From Porphyromonas cangingivalis (lineage in GTDB: Bacteria; Bacteroidota; Bacteroidia; Bacteroidales; Porphyromonadaceae): a stretch of DNA of 64,000 nucleotides. The stretch covers positions 124,001-188,000 of the forward strand of contig NZ_LR134506.1 in the NCBI RefSeq assembly GCF_900638305.1, written 5' to 3'. Of this stretch, positions 52,573-62,236 are shown in pieces. How positions within the stretch are numbered: the first letter of the stretch is position 1; each line of letters starts with the position of its first letter. The position numbers were made by a program, and so were the translations under genes. A model generated the notes under the pieces. The model made no database searches. It was not told the origin of the DNA and saw nothing but the letters and a program-made list of their open reading frames with translations.

Positions 52573-54441
52573 CTAATCTGATAATTCCGACAAGACCAAC
52601 CATCTTAACTCTTTTTCATCCAATTTTTCTCGAAGTGTTTCATATTCGTCCCCCATTTTTTGGATTTCGGGTCCCGTGTAAGTGCCCGATGACATCATCC
52701 TTTGTAGCTCTTGTAGTCGTTCTTCAAGTTCGGGGATCTCTTGCTCAAGCATCGAAAATTCCTGTTGTTCCTTGAAGCTCCGCCTCTTCTTCTCTCTTTG
52801 GTTTCTTTCCCTGAGCGGTGGGGTAGGCTGCGATGTCTCTTTTGTGGTGGGGGCTTTTTGCTCAGCTTTCTGTTGGAGACGATATTCGGTGTAATTGCCG
52901 GGGAAGTCCTTCACTTCGCCATCTCCTTTGAGGACAAAGAGGTGGTTCGTGAGATTGTCCATGAAATAACGGTCGTGAGAGACAATGAGGGTACAGCCGT
53001 CAAACTCCCTGAGATACTCCTCCAGCACTTGGAGGGTAGGGATGTCCAAGTCGTTGGTCGGCTCATCCAGCACCAAGAAGTTGGGTGCATCCATCAGTAC
53101 CGAGCACAGTTGAAGACGTCTGAGCTCGCCTCCGCTCAGCTTTTCCACATACTCTTGCTGCCTTGCTGGTGGGAATAGGAAGCGTGTCAGGAGTTGCATG
53201 GCAGAGATCTGAGTACCGTTGCCGAGCTGTATCTTTTCGGACTTATCCGTGATGACCTCGATGACCTTCTTCTTAGGGTCAAAGTCGGGTGGGGTCTGAG
53301 CAAAGTAACCGAAACGAACCGTCTCCCCGATTTCAATCGTGCCACTGTCAGGTCGGAGATGCCCCAGGATAAGACGGATGAGGGTCGACTTTCCGGCACC
53401 GTTGGGACCGATGATGCCGACACGGTCACGCCTTGCAAAATTGTATGTGAAATCCTTGATGACTTCTCTGCCATCAAAGCCTTTTTTGAGATGCTTGGCT
53501 TCGAATATCTTTTTGCCGATATAGACTGATGAGGCTTCGAGCTTGGGGCCTTCGGCTTGCTGGATGTTCTTCAACTTGGACTCCGTCTCATAGAAGGCAT
53601 CTTTGCGGTACTTGGCCTTCGTCGCACGAGCTTGAGGCATCCTCCGCATCCACTCCAGCTCTCTCTTGTAGAGGTTGCGGAGGGATTGTTGCTCCTTCGA
53701 TAACTGCTCCATCCGCTCTTCTCTCTTGAGTAGGTATTTTGAGTAATTCCCTTCGTACGTAAAGAGTGTGCCTTGATCCATCTCTATGATGGTGTCACAT
53801 ACCTTGTCAAGGAAGTATCTGTCGTGGGTCACCATCAAGAGCCCTATGTTGCGTGCAGACAGATGCTCCTCGAACCATTCGATCACATCGGGATCGAGGT
53901 GGTTGGTCGGCTCATCCAAGATCAATACATCCGGATCTCCCAGTAGCACGGAAGCTATGGCGATACGTTTGGACTCCCCTCCCGAGAGCCCTTGTGTCGT
54001 CCTTAGGGGATCTTCGATCTTGAGGATGCTGAGGAGGCGACTCAGTTCCCTTTCGATGTCCCAAGCTCCAAGCGCATCCATCTCATCCATGATCTTTGTC
54101 ATGTCTTCGGATGCGCCACGAGAGACAGCCCTCTCGTAAGCTGAGATTACTTCCTTGATCTGAGGCCTGATGCCTGAGATGCAGGCCGACAGGATGTCCG
54201 GATACTCTTCGAAGTGAGACACCTGTGGCAGGTAGGCTACATTGATGTCATTTTGGAATATGACCTCACCCGCGTCTGCGGTCTCTTTGCCTGCGATGAT
54301 GCGCAATAATGTCGACTTCCCCGAACCGTTAGGTGCGATCAATCCAATCTTTTGTCCTTTGTTGAGCGAAAAGCTGATGTCTTCGAAAAGGTGTAAGACA
54401 CCAAAACTCTTGGAAAGGTGTTCGACTTGAAAGAGTGCCAT
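52573..54441 (-). CDS. ABC-F family ATPase (Uup-like)
   Basis: A 622-residue soluble protein with two ABC domains in tandem: Walker A APNGSGKSTLL and GPNGAGKSTLI, signatures LSGGESKR and LSGGELRR, Walker B DVLILDEPTNHLD and FLVLDEPTNDLD. A charged linker (about 240-310) and a C-terminal coiled coil (about 560-615, rich in Glu and Arg) follow the Uup pattern. ABC-F proteins act on ribosomes or DNA-linked processes and are not transporters. No antibiotic context is visible, so a housekeeping role is more likely than resistance. Confidence 0.93.
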   Translation of the reverse strand: MALFQVEHLSKSFGVLHLFEDISFSLNKGQKIGLIAPNGSGKSTLLRIIAGKETADAGEVIFQNDINVAYLPQVSHFEEYPDILSACISGIRPQIKEVISAYERAVSRGASEDMTKIMDEMDALGAWDIERELSRLLSILKIEDPLRTTQGLSGGESKRIAIASVLLGDPDVLILDEPTNHLDPDVIEWFEEHLSARNIGLLMVTHDRYFLDKVCDTIIEMDQGTLFTYEGNYSKYLLKREERMEQLSKEQQSLRNLYKRELEWMRRMPQARATKAKYRKDAFYETESKLKNIQQAEGPKLEASSVYIGKKIFEAKHLKKGFDGREVIKDFTYNFARRDRVGIIGPNGAGKSTLIRLILGHLRPDSGTIEIGETVRFGYFAQTPPDFDPKKKVIEVITDKSEKIQLGNGTQISAMQLLTRFLFPPARQQEYVEKLSGGELRRLQLCSVLMDAPNFLVLDEPTNDLDIPTLQVLEEYLREFDGCTLIVSHDRYFMDNLTNHLFVLKGDGEVKDFPGNYTEYRLQQKAEQKAPTTKETSQPTPPLRERNQREKKRRSFKEQQEFSMLEQEIPELEERLQELQRMMSSGTYTGPEIQKMGDEYETLREKLDEKELRWLVLSELSD

Positions 54442-54488
54442 ATATCGTTGGATGCTTTACTGAGAAAATAATAGACGTCAATCTCCTC

Positions 54489-55643
54489 TCATTTGCCTCT
54501 GAAGAGGAGTGAAAGGGTGACCAACAAGTCGAAGTAGACGATCTTGACCATTACGTTTTGGGAGAGTTCTGCTCTGGCGGTCATGATGTGCTCCATCATC
54601 TTCGGGATCATGCCGAGGGTTTGGAAGTTGGCTATCTGTTGTACCAGCTCCTTGTCTTCCGAACGAGTGTACTGACAGCCGGGCTCGCCATAAATAGTCG
54701 AGTTGGCCTCGCGGATCACATCCAACATGATGTCCAGCAGTTCGATGGCTTCACTTCTCTGGAGTTTGTGCAGCTCTTCGGCTTTCTCCTTGATCAACTT
54801 CGGATCGCCCTTGATGGGAAGGTATAGGATGCGCGAAGCCTCTCTGAACTTAGAGAAGTAGTCTCCTTCGTTTTCGGCACGTAGCAGATCAAGAGCTTTG
54901 CGCAGGTTGCCTTGCGACAAGTGAGAAACCTCCGTGGCAGCCGAACTGCTGATGCCGAAGTGATCCGATAGATAACGTTCGATCTTGTTCTGCGGAATAG
55001 TGGCGGTACGTATGCGTTGGAGACGACTGTATATGGTCGGAAGGATGGCAGAGGGATTGGTCGACACCATCAGGAAGATGACACCCGGTGGCGGCTCCTC
55101 GATGAGCTTGAGGAGGGTATTGGCACAAGGGGTATTCATCAGCTCGGGCAACCATACCAGCACGATGCGATACTTCGACTGAAAAGACTTGTAGGAGAGC
55201 TTGTGCTGGAGGTACTCTGCTTCAGATATGTACATCTGTGGCTGTCTGTTCTCGGATCTCAGGGCTGTCTTCCAGTCTGAGAAGAGTGGTCTCTTCTCTT
55301 TCGAAAGCATAGATCTGAAGTCGGATAGACGATCCACTGAGGTAGGCTTGTCGTTGCTATCTGCCTTGGTGACAGGGAAGATGGGGAAGACATCCGGATG
55401 AGCCAAGGTATCCATCTGAAGGCAGGCTCTGCACCTGCCACAACTGTCGCCCTCCGAGGGAGATTCGCATTGGAGATATCTCGTAAACGCAAGAGCAAGG
55501 GGCAGAGCCTCTCCACCCTCTTTATCTACAAAGAGGAGGGCGTGAGGGGTGTTCTCATCAACAATATACTCGCGCAGTCGCTCGATGAGAGTGTCCTGCC
55601 CGAGTATATCTCTAAAGAAAGGAGTCAGTCTTCCTTCTGTCAT
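54489..55643 (-). CDS. holB: DNA polymerase III delta' subunit (clamp-loader)
   Basis: A 384-residue AAA+-fold protein with FFRDILGQDTLIERLREYI at the N-terminus, the zinc module CESPSEGDSCGRCRACLQ, LIEEPPPGVIFLMVSTNP and LPTIYSRLQRI with the SRC-like segment changed to SRL. The Walker A position reads VDKEGGEALP, so it should not hydrolyse ATP, as expected of delta'. It lies 35 bases after the DHOD-like gene on the same strand. Confusion with the gamma/tau subunit is unlikely because of length and the lost P-loop. Confidence 0.88.
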   Translation of the reverse strand: MTEGRLTPFFRDILGQDTLIERLREYIVDENTPHALLFVDKEGGEALPLALAFTRYLQCESPSEGDSCGRCRACLQMDTLAHPDVFPIFPVTKADSNDKPTSVDRLSDFRSMLSKEKRPLFSDWKTALRSENRQPQMYISEAEYLQHKLSYKSFQSKYRIVLVWLPELMNTPCANTLLKLIEEPPPGVIFLMVSTNPSAILPTIYSRLQRIRTATIPQNKIERYLSDHFGISSSAATEVSHLSQGNLRKALDLLRAENEGDYFSKFREASRILYLPIKGDPKLIKEKAEELHKLQRSEAIELLDIMLDVIREANSTIYGEPGCQYTRSEDKELVQQIANFQTLGMIPKMMEHIMTARAELSQNVMVKIVYFDLLVTLSLLFRGK

Positions 55644-55677
55644 TGTCTCTTGCTGCTCTTGGGGCTTGGCATGTTTT

Positions 55678-56709
55678 TTAGTAAGCCAGACCGGGATGAT
55701 CTTTCGGAGGGGTAGCAGTGTTTATGGGGGTCTCATCGTAGGATGAGAAGTGCTTCATGAACTGTGACCTCTGGTAGAGGTTGAAGTGATCAACTCTCGT
55801 AGCAGCCAATCTGGACTTGAACTCCTCTACGCTTTCATATTTCTTCTCCTCCATCCAGTGATAGAGGTGCTCGTTGAGGCGTGTGATCATCTGTGAGCCG
55901 TTTTGGTACAGTAGTGTACAGAGCTGTACGGTGTCCGCACCTGCGAGGATGCTCTTGATGACATCCTCTCCGGATCTTACTCCCGAAGATATACCGATAG
56001 ACAACTGAGGGGTCGTGCCACGTACGAGAGCTGTGTATCTGAGGCTGTCGAAGAGGTCTCGCGAGCTGGAGAATACATTGCCGATGATGATCTCTTCTTT
56101 GTTGATGTCAATGTCGGGCATGTACATACGGTTGAAGAGGACGACGCCTGCCGCGCCGGCATTGTAGAGGTCTTTGGAGAGCTTGCAGAAGTTGGTGAAG
56201 AACTTGGATAACTTCACGATCACAGGGACTTTCACACTGCTGACCATCTCTTGTACCATCCGTACAAGGCCACTTTCGTGTGTTCCTGCCTCTTCATTGA
56301 CATCGGTATCGATACGCATCACGTTGAGTTCGATCGCCGAAGCTCCTGCTTCGACAAGCTGACGGGCATAGTCCATCCAAGTATCTCTCTTGTAGCAGTT
56401 GATACTTGCGATGACAGGGATAGATACAGAGTCACGACACGCCTTGATGAGGTCGATGTGGGTCGATAGAGCGTTGGATGTCACATAGTGACGAAGGTAG
56501 TCCATTGCCTCGGGGTAGTCACTGTCTTGAGACATATACGCAGCCTCCTGCTCCATTTGTTCTTCAAAGATAGACTTGAGCACAACCGCACCCGCACCCG
56601 CTTCTTCATGGGCTTTGACTTTGTGTACTTTATTCGTGAGCCCTGAGCTCGCTACGACAAGGGGAGATCTTAGGGTCAATCCGGCATAAAGGGTAGAAAT
56701 ATCTGCCAT
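55678..56709 (-). CDS. dihydroorotate dehydrogenase-like flavoprotein
   Basis: A 343-residue FMN-binding TIM-barrel protein (ISTLYAGLTLRSPLVVASSGL at the start; IASINCYKRDTWMDYARQLVEAGASAIELN; VPVIVKLSKFFTNF; GISSGVRSGEDVIKSILAGAD). It resembles class 1 dihydroorotate dehydrogenases and the PreA part of dihydropyrimidine dehydrogenase, but the region GASAIELNVMR lacks the usual Asn-Cys-Pro motif. Annotated Bacteroidota relatives are simply called DHOD-like. No pyrimidine genes flank it, so I do not assign pyrD. Confidence 0.85.
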   Translation of the reverse strand: MADISTLYAGLTLRSPLVVASSGLTNKVHKVKAHEEAGAGAVVLKSIFEEQMEQEAAYMSQDSDYPEAMDYLRHYVTSNALSTHIDLIKACRDSVSIPVIASINCYKRDTWMDYARQLVEAGASAIELNVMRIDTDVNEEAGTHESGLVRMVQEMVSSVKVPVIVKLSKFFTNFCKLSKDLYNAGAAGVVLFNRMYMPDIDINKEEIIIGNVFSSSRDLFDSLRYTALVRGTTPQLSIGISSGVRSGEDVIKSILAGADTVQLCTLLYQNGSQMITRLNEHLYHWMEEKKYESVEEFKSRLAATRVDHFNLYQRSQFMKHFSSYDETPINTATPPKDHPGLAY

Positions 56710-56985
56710 GGTGTCTTAGTATATATTATTGTGATTGTATCTAAGTAATAAAACCATAGACAAAGATAGCAAATTATTGATGCCTGCCGTTTTTCATTTT
56801 GATAAAATTGATGACTAAAGGAGAAAATTTTACTCAAATGCAGGTCTCTCTTGACTTCCTGATTTTGTGCTCTGAGGGTGTTGCTCTTCGTAATGCTTCT
56901 TGAATGGAGCGTTAGGGTCGCATGAAGATATCTTTGTCAGATGATAAGCTTCTTTTCCCTTATCTGTGTGTTCATGATTTCGTCT

Positions 56986-57050
56986 TAAAAAAAGTCGTTA
57001 AACTCGTTGCATCGAGTTTAACGACTTTCGTCATCGAGTGGTAAGATTTG
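56986..57050. repeat. intergenic repeat, family 1 copy with perfect hairpin
   Basis: A7 followed by GTCGTTAAACTCG, a 5-base loop and its exact reverse complement, then TTTCGTCATCGAGTGGTAAGAT. It lies in the 512-base gap between the DHOD-like gene and aspA; apart from this block and the aspA terminator I see no feature in 56710-57221. Confidence 0.75.
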
Positions 57051-57120
57051 ATCTGTCGGCTTCTGCCACTTTTGATGTGACCCTCTATTTGCCCTTGATG
57101 CTTGAGTCAGCTTATAACAA

Positions 57121-57156
57121 AAAAGAGGTCGGACTTCTGTGAGTCTGACCTCTTTT
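57121..57156 (-). terminator. terminator after aspA
   Basis: The stem is AAAAGAGGTCgGACT...AGTCtGACCTCTTTT with a 6-base loop. On the minus strand it is followed by TTTTTTG. It lies 66 bases after the aspA stop. Confidence 0.85.
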
Positions 57157-57221
57157 ATCTATGAGACCGGCAGTGCAGGTTACTCCTTGGCTGTCAGTTT
57201 TTTTGCAATGTTTTGAGGAGT

Positions 57222-58664
57222 TCAATCTTCGTAACCGAGGTCATCCAACTGCTTGATGTCAAGGTGTACGGGTTTGATCATGTTCTCAGGAGCGAGGATC
57301 ATGTCCAATTCAGCCTGAGTGAGGATGCCCTTTTCGATAACAATCTCAGTGATGGGTCGGCTGGTTGCAATGGCTTCCTTGGCGATCTTTGTAGAGTTCT
57401 TGTAGCCGATGTATGGGTTGAGTGCGGTCACGATACCAAGGCTTTCGCTGACGTGTCTGCGACAACGTTCTTCATTAGCCTTGATGCCTACGATACAGAG
57501 ATCACGGAGGGTGTCAAGGCCGACCATAAGGTAGTCTGACGACTCGAAGCAGCACTGTGCCATGACAGGCTCCATCGCATTGAGCTCCATTTGTGCAGAC
57601 TCGCCTGCCATAGTGACACATACGTCGTTACCTATGATCTTGTATGCAATCTGAGATGCTACTTCGGGGATCACGGGGTTGACCTTACCCGGCATGATGG
57701 AAGAGCCCGGCTGACGTGCCGGAAGCTCGATCTCACCGAGACCGCAGCGTGGTCCCGAAGAAAGGAGGCGTAGGTCATTGCTAATCTTGCTCACCTTGAC
57801 TGCGATGCGCTTGAGGGCTTGTGAATAACCGATGAGGTGTGAGGTGTCTGATGTCGCACCTACAAGATCTTCGGCAAGTTTGATGTCCCAGCCTGTGATG
57901 TCCTTGATAGCTTGAGTGCATTCTTCAGCATAACCCGGTACTGCACAGATCCCTGTACCGATAGCTGTGGCTCCCATGTTGATGGTGAGGAGCTGTTCGG
58001 CAGCATGGCGGAGGTTAGGGATTTCTTCTTCGATGATCGAAGCGAAGCCGTTGAATGTCTGACCAAGGGTCATAGGTACAGCATCTTGGAGCTGTGTGCG
58101 ACCCATCTTGATGACGTGTGCAAATTCCTTGCCCTTGACTCTCAATGCTGCAACGAATGACTTCATGTGTTCGATCACACGGAGGTGTGTCGCATAGAGA
58201 CCCAAGTGGATGGCTGTGGGATAAGCATCGTTGGTAGACTGAGATGCGTTGACGTGGTCGTTGGGTGAGCAGTGTTTGTAGTGACCGCGCTCGTGCCCAA
58301 GGATCTCGAGAGCTCTGTTGGCGATGACCTCATTGGCATTCATGTTGGTTGAAGTACCTGCACCTCCCTGGATCATGTCGATAGGGAAGTGTTCGTGGTG
58401 TTTGCCTTCGAGGAGTTCTTGACAAGCCTTTTCGATGGCATCGGCACACTCATGGGTGATCACGCCGAGCTTACCATTTGCTCTGGCAGCCCCCATCTTG
58501 GTCCATGCGAGACCGTGGATGAAGAGTGGGTAGTTGTTGAGCTTGAATGGTGAGATGTTGAAGTTGTCCATAGCTCTCAGAGTCTGGACACCATAAAGTA
58601 CGCTGTTGGGAAGTTCTCTGGAGCCGAGAAGGTCGCTTTCGACCCTTACTTTGTTATTTTCCAT
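57222..58664 (-). CDS. aspA: aspartate ammonia-lyase
   Basis: Converts aspartate to fumarate and ammonia, feeding fumarate respiration in anaerobes. At 480 residues it belongs to the fumarase/aspartase superfamily, with the signature GSSIMPGKVNP holding the catalytic Ser loop, ASQSTNDAYPTAI, GGAGTSTNMNANEVIANRA and GRTQLQDAVPMTLGQ. ESDLLGSRELP at the N-terminus is typical of AspA rather than fumarase (which reads ERDTFG). The ATG at 58664 gives the usual N-terminus. It stands alone, with its own terminator. Confidence 0.93.
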   Translation of the reverse strand: MENNKVRVESDLLGSRELPNSVLYGVQTLRAMDNFNISPFKLNNYPLFIHGLAWTKMGAARANGKLGVITHECADAIEKACQELLEGKHHEHFPIDMIQGGAGTSTNMNANEVIANRALEILGHERGHYKHCSPNDHVNASQSTNDAYPTAIHLGLYATHLRVIEHMKSFVAALRVKGKEFAHVIKMGRTQLQDAVPMTLGQTFNGFASIIEEEIPNLRHAAEQLLTINMGATAIGTGICAVPGYAEECTQAIKDITGWDIKLAEDLVGATSDTSHLIGYSQALKRIAVKVSKISNDLRLLSSGPRCGLGEIELPARQPGSSIMPGKVNPVIPEVASQIAYKIIGNDVCVTMAGESAQMELNAMEPVMAQCCFESSDYLMVGLDTLRDLCIVGIKANEERCRRHVSESLGIVTALNPYIGYKNSTKIAKEAIATSRPITEIVIEKGILTQAELDMILAPENMIKPVHLDIKQLDDLGYED

Positions 58665-58741
58665 TACTAAATGAAATGACAATAAGTGTTAGGAGGCTTT
58701 CGTCAGATCGCCTTCATGATACTGTGATTGTCGGTCGGCAC

Positions 58742-58777
58742 GCTACCTATGCTTCACAGAAGTGAGACATAGGTAGC
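58742..58777. other. intergenic hairpin between DUF1015 and aspA
   Basis: A perfect 10-base inverted repeat (GCTACCTATG and its complement) with a 16-base loop that can pair further. It lies just after the DUF1015 stop. There is no T-run, so it may be a processing or stabilising hairpin rather than a classical terminator. Confidence 0.55.
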
Positions 58778-58793
58778 ATGAGGCCGAGAGATA

Positions 58794-60050
58794 TTATTTG
58801 TCGTTCTCTAAGGTGTGAACGATAAGACCTGAACGTAGCTTAGGCTCAAACCATGTTGTCTTAGGAGGCATGATGTTGCCTGAGTCTGCGATGTCCATGA
58901 GTTGCTTCATTGACACGGGGTAGAGAGCAAGTGCTGCTACCATCTCACCACTATCGACACGCTTCTTGAGTTCGCCAAGACCACGGATACCACCCACGAA
59001 GTCGATACGCTTAGAAGTGCGGAGATCCTTGATGTCGAGGATCTCATCGAGGATGAGGTTAGAAGAGATAGTCACATCGAGGACGCCGATAGGGTCGTTG
59101 TCGTTGTAAGTACCTTCTTTAGCTGTAAGTGAGTACCACTTACCTCCCAAGTAGAGTGCGAAGTTGTGAAGCTTGGCAGGCTTGTACTCTGCTGTGCCCT
59201 TTTCTTCGACGATGAAGTTCTTTTCGAGTGCCTTGAGGAAGTCTGCTTCTGACAAGCCGTTGAGATCCTTCACGACACGGTTGTAGTCGATGATGGTGAG
59301 GTGGCTTGCCGGGAAACATACAGCCATGAAGTAGTTGTACTCTTCGTCACCTGTGTGATTTGGGTTTGCCTTGGCTTTCTCTGCACCTACGAGAGCCGCT
59401 GCTGCGGATCTGTGGTGACCGTCAGCGATGTATAGGTATGGCATCGCAGCGAAAGCCTTGGTGATGGTCTCGATGTCGTTCTTGTCATCGACGACCCAGA
59501 AGTGGTGACCGAAGCCATCGAGTTGAGCTACGAAGTCGTAGATTGGCTCAGTAGCTTTGTATTTGTTGATGATGCGTTCCAGCTCTGCATTGTCTGGGAA
59601 CGCAAGGAATACAGGCTCGATGTTGGCATTGTTGACGCGTACGTGTTTCATACGGTCTTCTTCCTTGTCCTTACGGGTAAGCTCATGCTTCTTGATGACG
59701 TTGTTCATGTAGTCATCTACATTAGCTCCTACGACAATACCATATTGGGTCTTGCCGTTCATTGTCTGAGCATAGATGTAATAGCATGCCTCAGAGTCCT
59801 GAACCAACCAGCCCTTGTCTTGGAACATCTTGAAGTTCTCGGCAGCCTTAGCGTACACATCTTCATCATGCTCGTCCTTACCAACAGGGAAGTCGATTTC
59901 AGGACGGATGATGTGGTAGAGAGACTTTTCGTTGCCCGCAGCTTCTTCGCGAGCCTCATCACTATTTAGGACGTCGTATGGACGTGATGCTACTTGTGTT
60001 ACAAGATCTTGGGGAGGACGAAATCCTCTAAAAGGTTTTACTCTTGCCAT
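58794..60050 (-). CDS. DUF1015 family protein with DGHHR motif
   Basis: A 418-residue soluble protein of the DUF1015 family (VKPFRGFRPP, SRPYDVLNSDEAR, KHELTRKDKEEDR). ADGHHRSAAA (Asp210 to Arg214) resembles the nucleotide-binding loop of the ParB/sulfiredoxin-like fold, in which free-serine kinases of the SerK/SbnI type are found. It is the third gene after serC and serA on the same strand, about 100 bases after serA. Such linkage is common in this phylum, so a role in serine or phosphoserine metabolism is plausible. The reaction is not established, and I name no gene. Confidence 0.85.
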   Translation of the reverse strand: MARVKPFRGFRPPQDLVTQVASRPYDVLNSDEAREEAAGNEKSLYHIIRPEIDFPVGKDEHDEDVYAKAAENFKMFQDKGWLVQDSEACYYIYAQTMNGKTQYGIVVGANVDDYMNNVIKKHELTRKDKEEDRMKHVRVNNANIEPVFLAFPDNAELERIINKYKATEPIYDFVAQLDGFGHHFWVVDDKNDIETITKAFAAMPYLYIADGHHRSAAAALVGAEKAKANPNHTGDEEYNYFMAVCFPASHLTIIDYNRVVKDLNGLSEADFLKALEKNFIVEEKGTAEYKPAKLHNFALYLGGKWYSLTAKEGTYNDNDPIGVLDVTISSNLILDEILDIKDLRTSKRIDFVGGIRGLGELKKRVDSGEMVAALALYPVSMKQLMDIADSGNIMPPKTTWFEPKLRSGLIVHTLENDK

Positions 60051-60154
60051 TGTATTTGTTGTTTATGATATGACGAATAGAGGCAGGTGCGACCGACAGT
60101 AATGATTTACTGCCGGTCGACCCTTTCTCAAATATTATTCTGAAGTGAGTACAA

Positions 60155-61078
60155 TCACTTATTGACTCTGAACTTAGCTTCACCTGTTTGGATGAACGCA
60201 GCGATCTGCTTGGCTGCTGCCATACCTGCGTTGGTGTTGGCTTCGGCTGTCTGAGCACCCATCTTCTTTGCTGTCGCAAAGTATTGGTTGGGGAACTTTT
60301 CGACAAGCTCAGCTTCACAGTCAGGCTTCACGTCAGTGAGGTAAGCAAGGTCAGGTCTTTCGCTGAGCACACGGAGAAGGTCAGCTTCGTTGATGAGGTC
60401 CTTACGAGCGATATTCACGAGGATAGCACCCTTAGGCATACGGCTTAGCAAGTTGTAGTCGATCATCTTCTTTGTGTTTGCGGCAGCAGGCATTGCCAAT
60501 ACCATCACGTCACAAAGACCGAACATAAGTTCTCTATCGTTGAAAAACTTGAAACCGTCCTTTACGAAGTAGTTTGCAGGAGTCAATCTCTGGAAACCAT
60601 AGACCTCCATACCAAATCCTTGACCGATGCGTGCTACGTTCTGTCCGATGTTGCCATAAGACATCACACCAAGCTTCTTGCCCATAAGTTCGCTACCGGT
60701 CTTGCCGTTGAAACCTGTCCTTACGTGGAAGAGGAGCATTGCGAACACAAGCTCTGCAACAGCATTTGAGTTTTGACCGGGTGTGTTCATCACACATACG
60801 TTGTGCTTTGTGGCAGCTTCGCAGTCTACGTTGTCATAACCTGCACCTGCACGCACGACGATCTTGAGGTTCTTGGCAGCTTCGATGACTTCAGCATCGA
60901 TGATGTCACTACGTACGATGATACCTTCGACATCCTTTACTGCGTCAAGGAGTTGACTCTTTTCTGTATATTTTTCGAGCTTTACTACCTCGAAACCGTT
61001 AGCCTCAAGGATCTCGCTGATCTGAGCGACTGCTACGGGAGCGAAAGGCTTTTCAGTTGCAATCAATACTTTTGCCAT
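60155..61078 (-). CDS. serA: D-3-phosphoglycerate dehydrogenase (short form)
   Basis: First step of phosphorylated serine synthesis: 3-phosphoglycerate to 3-phosphohydroxypyruvate. The 307-residue protein has the D-2-hydroxyacid dehydrogenase fold with MSYGNIGQNVARIGQGFGM as the NAD loop and NIARKDLINEADLL near the catalytic Arg/Glu region. It lacks the C-terminal ACT and ASB regulatory domains of long SerA proteins, so serine feedback through ACT is not expected. Placement 34 bases after serC supports the call over other hydroxyacid dehydrogenases. Confidence 0.93.
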   Translation of the reverse strand: MAKVLIATEKPFAPVAVAQISEILEANGFEVVKLEKYTEKSQLLDAVKDVEGIIVRSDIIDAEVIEAAKNLKIVVRAGAGYDNVDCEAATKHNVCVMNTPGQNSNAVAELVFAMLLFHVRTGFNGKTGSELMGKKLGVMSYGNIGQNVARIGQGFGMEVYGFQRLTPANYFVKDGFKFFNDRELMFGLCDVMVLAMPAAANTKKMIDYNLLSRMPKGAILVNIARKDLINEADLLRVLSERPDLAYLTDVKPDCEAELVEKFPNQYFATAKKMGAQTAEANTNAGMAAAKQIAAFIQTGEAKFRVNK

Positions 61079-61112
61079 GACTGAATGATTTTACGGATTA
61101 GTAGTCAATGAA

Positions 61113-62192
61113 TTAGAATTGCTTTTCGAAGTCTTGCATACACTTTACAAGAGCCTCTACAGACTCACGTGGGCAAGCGTTGTAGATAGATGCACGGAAA
61201 CCACCTACTGAGCGGTGACCCTTGATACCTACCATACCTGCAGCCTTTGCGAAGTCCATGAATGCTGCTTCCTTGTCCTTGTGCTCTTCAGCCATTACGA
61301 AACAAACGTTCATGAGCGAACGGTCTTCCTTAGCTGCTGTTCCGACGAACATCTTGTTGCGGTCGATTTCGTTGTAAAGGAGTTCTGCTTTTTCCTTGTT
61401 GAGCTTGTGCATTGCTTCAAGACCACCAAGGTTCTTCACCCACTTTAGAGTTTCGTGCATCACGAAGATAGAGAATACAGGAGGAGTGTTGAACATTGAA
61501 CGATCCTTTTCTGCTTCACCGATGTGTGTACGGTAGTCTACCATGGTTTGGAGCTTGCGGTCTACCTTGCCGAGGAGATCTTCACGTACGATGACGAAAG
61601 TAACACCTGCAGGTCCTACGTTCTTCTGGGCACCACCATAGATGATACCGTACTTGCTCACGTCTACAGGACGGCTGAGGATGTCAGAAGACATATCTGC
61701 GATGAGAGTCACAGGGCTGTCGATGTCTTCGTGGATTTCTGTACCGTAGATGGTGTTGTTTGTTGTGATGTGGAAGTAGTCAACATCTGTAGGGATGGTG
61801 TATCCTTTTGGTACGTAAGAGTAGTTCTTGTCTTCAGAAGAAGCAACGATTTCTACATCACCATAGAACTTAGCTTCCTTGGCAGCCTTCTTTGCCCATA
61901 CCCCTGTTTGGAGGTAAGCAGCCTTCTTGTTGAGCAAGTTTGCAGGTACGTGGAAGAACTGAGTGCTTGCGCCACCACCGAGGAATAGTACTTTGTAGTT
62001 GTCAGGGATATTGAGGAGTTCGCGCCATAGATCTGCTGTTTCCTTCATGATGCGTTCCCAACCCGGAGTACGGTGAGATATCTCAAGGATACCGATACCG
62101 GTGTTGTCAAAATCACGGATAGCTTCGATTGCAGACTCTACTGCTTCGCGAGGGAGGACACATGGTCCGGCGTTGAAATTGTGCTTTTTCAT
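61113..62192 (-). CDS. serC: phosphoserine aminotransferase
   Basis: PLP enzyme that converts 3-phosphohydroxypyruvate and glutamate to phosphoserine and 2-oxoglutarate; it also serves PLP synthesis in some bacteria. Family features are [45 protein letters not shown], and the PLP lysine in [11 protein letters not shown]. Length is 359 residues. It is the first gene of serC-serA-DUF1015. The rarA stop lies 44 bases upstream on the same strand, so the ser genes may be read from rarA or from a promoter in that short gap. Confidence 0.96.
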   Translation of the reverse strand: MKKHNFNAGPCVLPREAVESAIEAIRDFDNTGIGILEISHRTPGWERIMKETADLWRELLNIPDNYKVLFLGGGASTQFFHVPANLLNKKAAYLQTGVWAKKAAKEAKFYGDVEIVASSEDKNYSYVPKGYTIPTDVDYFHITTNNTIYGTEIHEDIDSPVTLIADMSSDILSRPVDVSKYGIIYGGAQKNVGPAGVTFVIVREDLLGKVDRKLQTMVDYRTHIGEAEKDRSMFNTPPVFSIFVMHETLKWVKNLGGLEAMHKLNKEKAELLYNEIDRNKMFVGTAAKEDRSLMNVCFVMAEEHKDKEAAFMDFAKAAGMVGIKGHRSVGGFRASIYNACPRESVEALVKCMQDFEKQF

Positions 62193-62236
62193 TGTTGAAA
62201 ATTGTTTGAATAAATTTTAGTTTATAAATATAGTAA

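Noticed and set aside
52573-54441. ABC-F protein as an antibiotic-resistance determinant
   Set aside because: The C-terminal coiled coil and linker follow the Uup housekeeping pattern, and nothing around it suggests resistance or transfer.
55678-56709. Calling the DHOD-like gene pyrD
   Set aside because: The typical catalytic motif is not seen, and no pyrimidine genes flank it.
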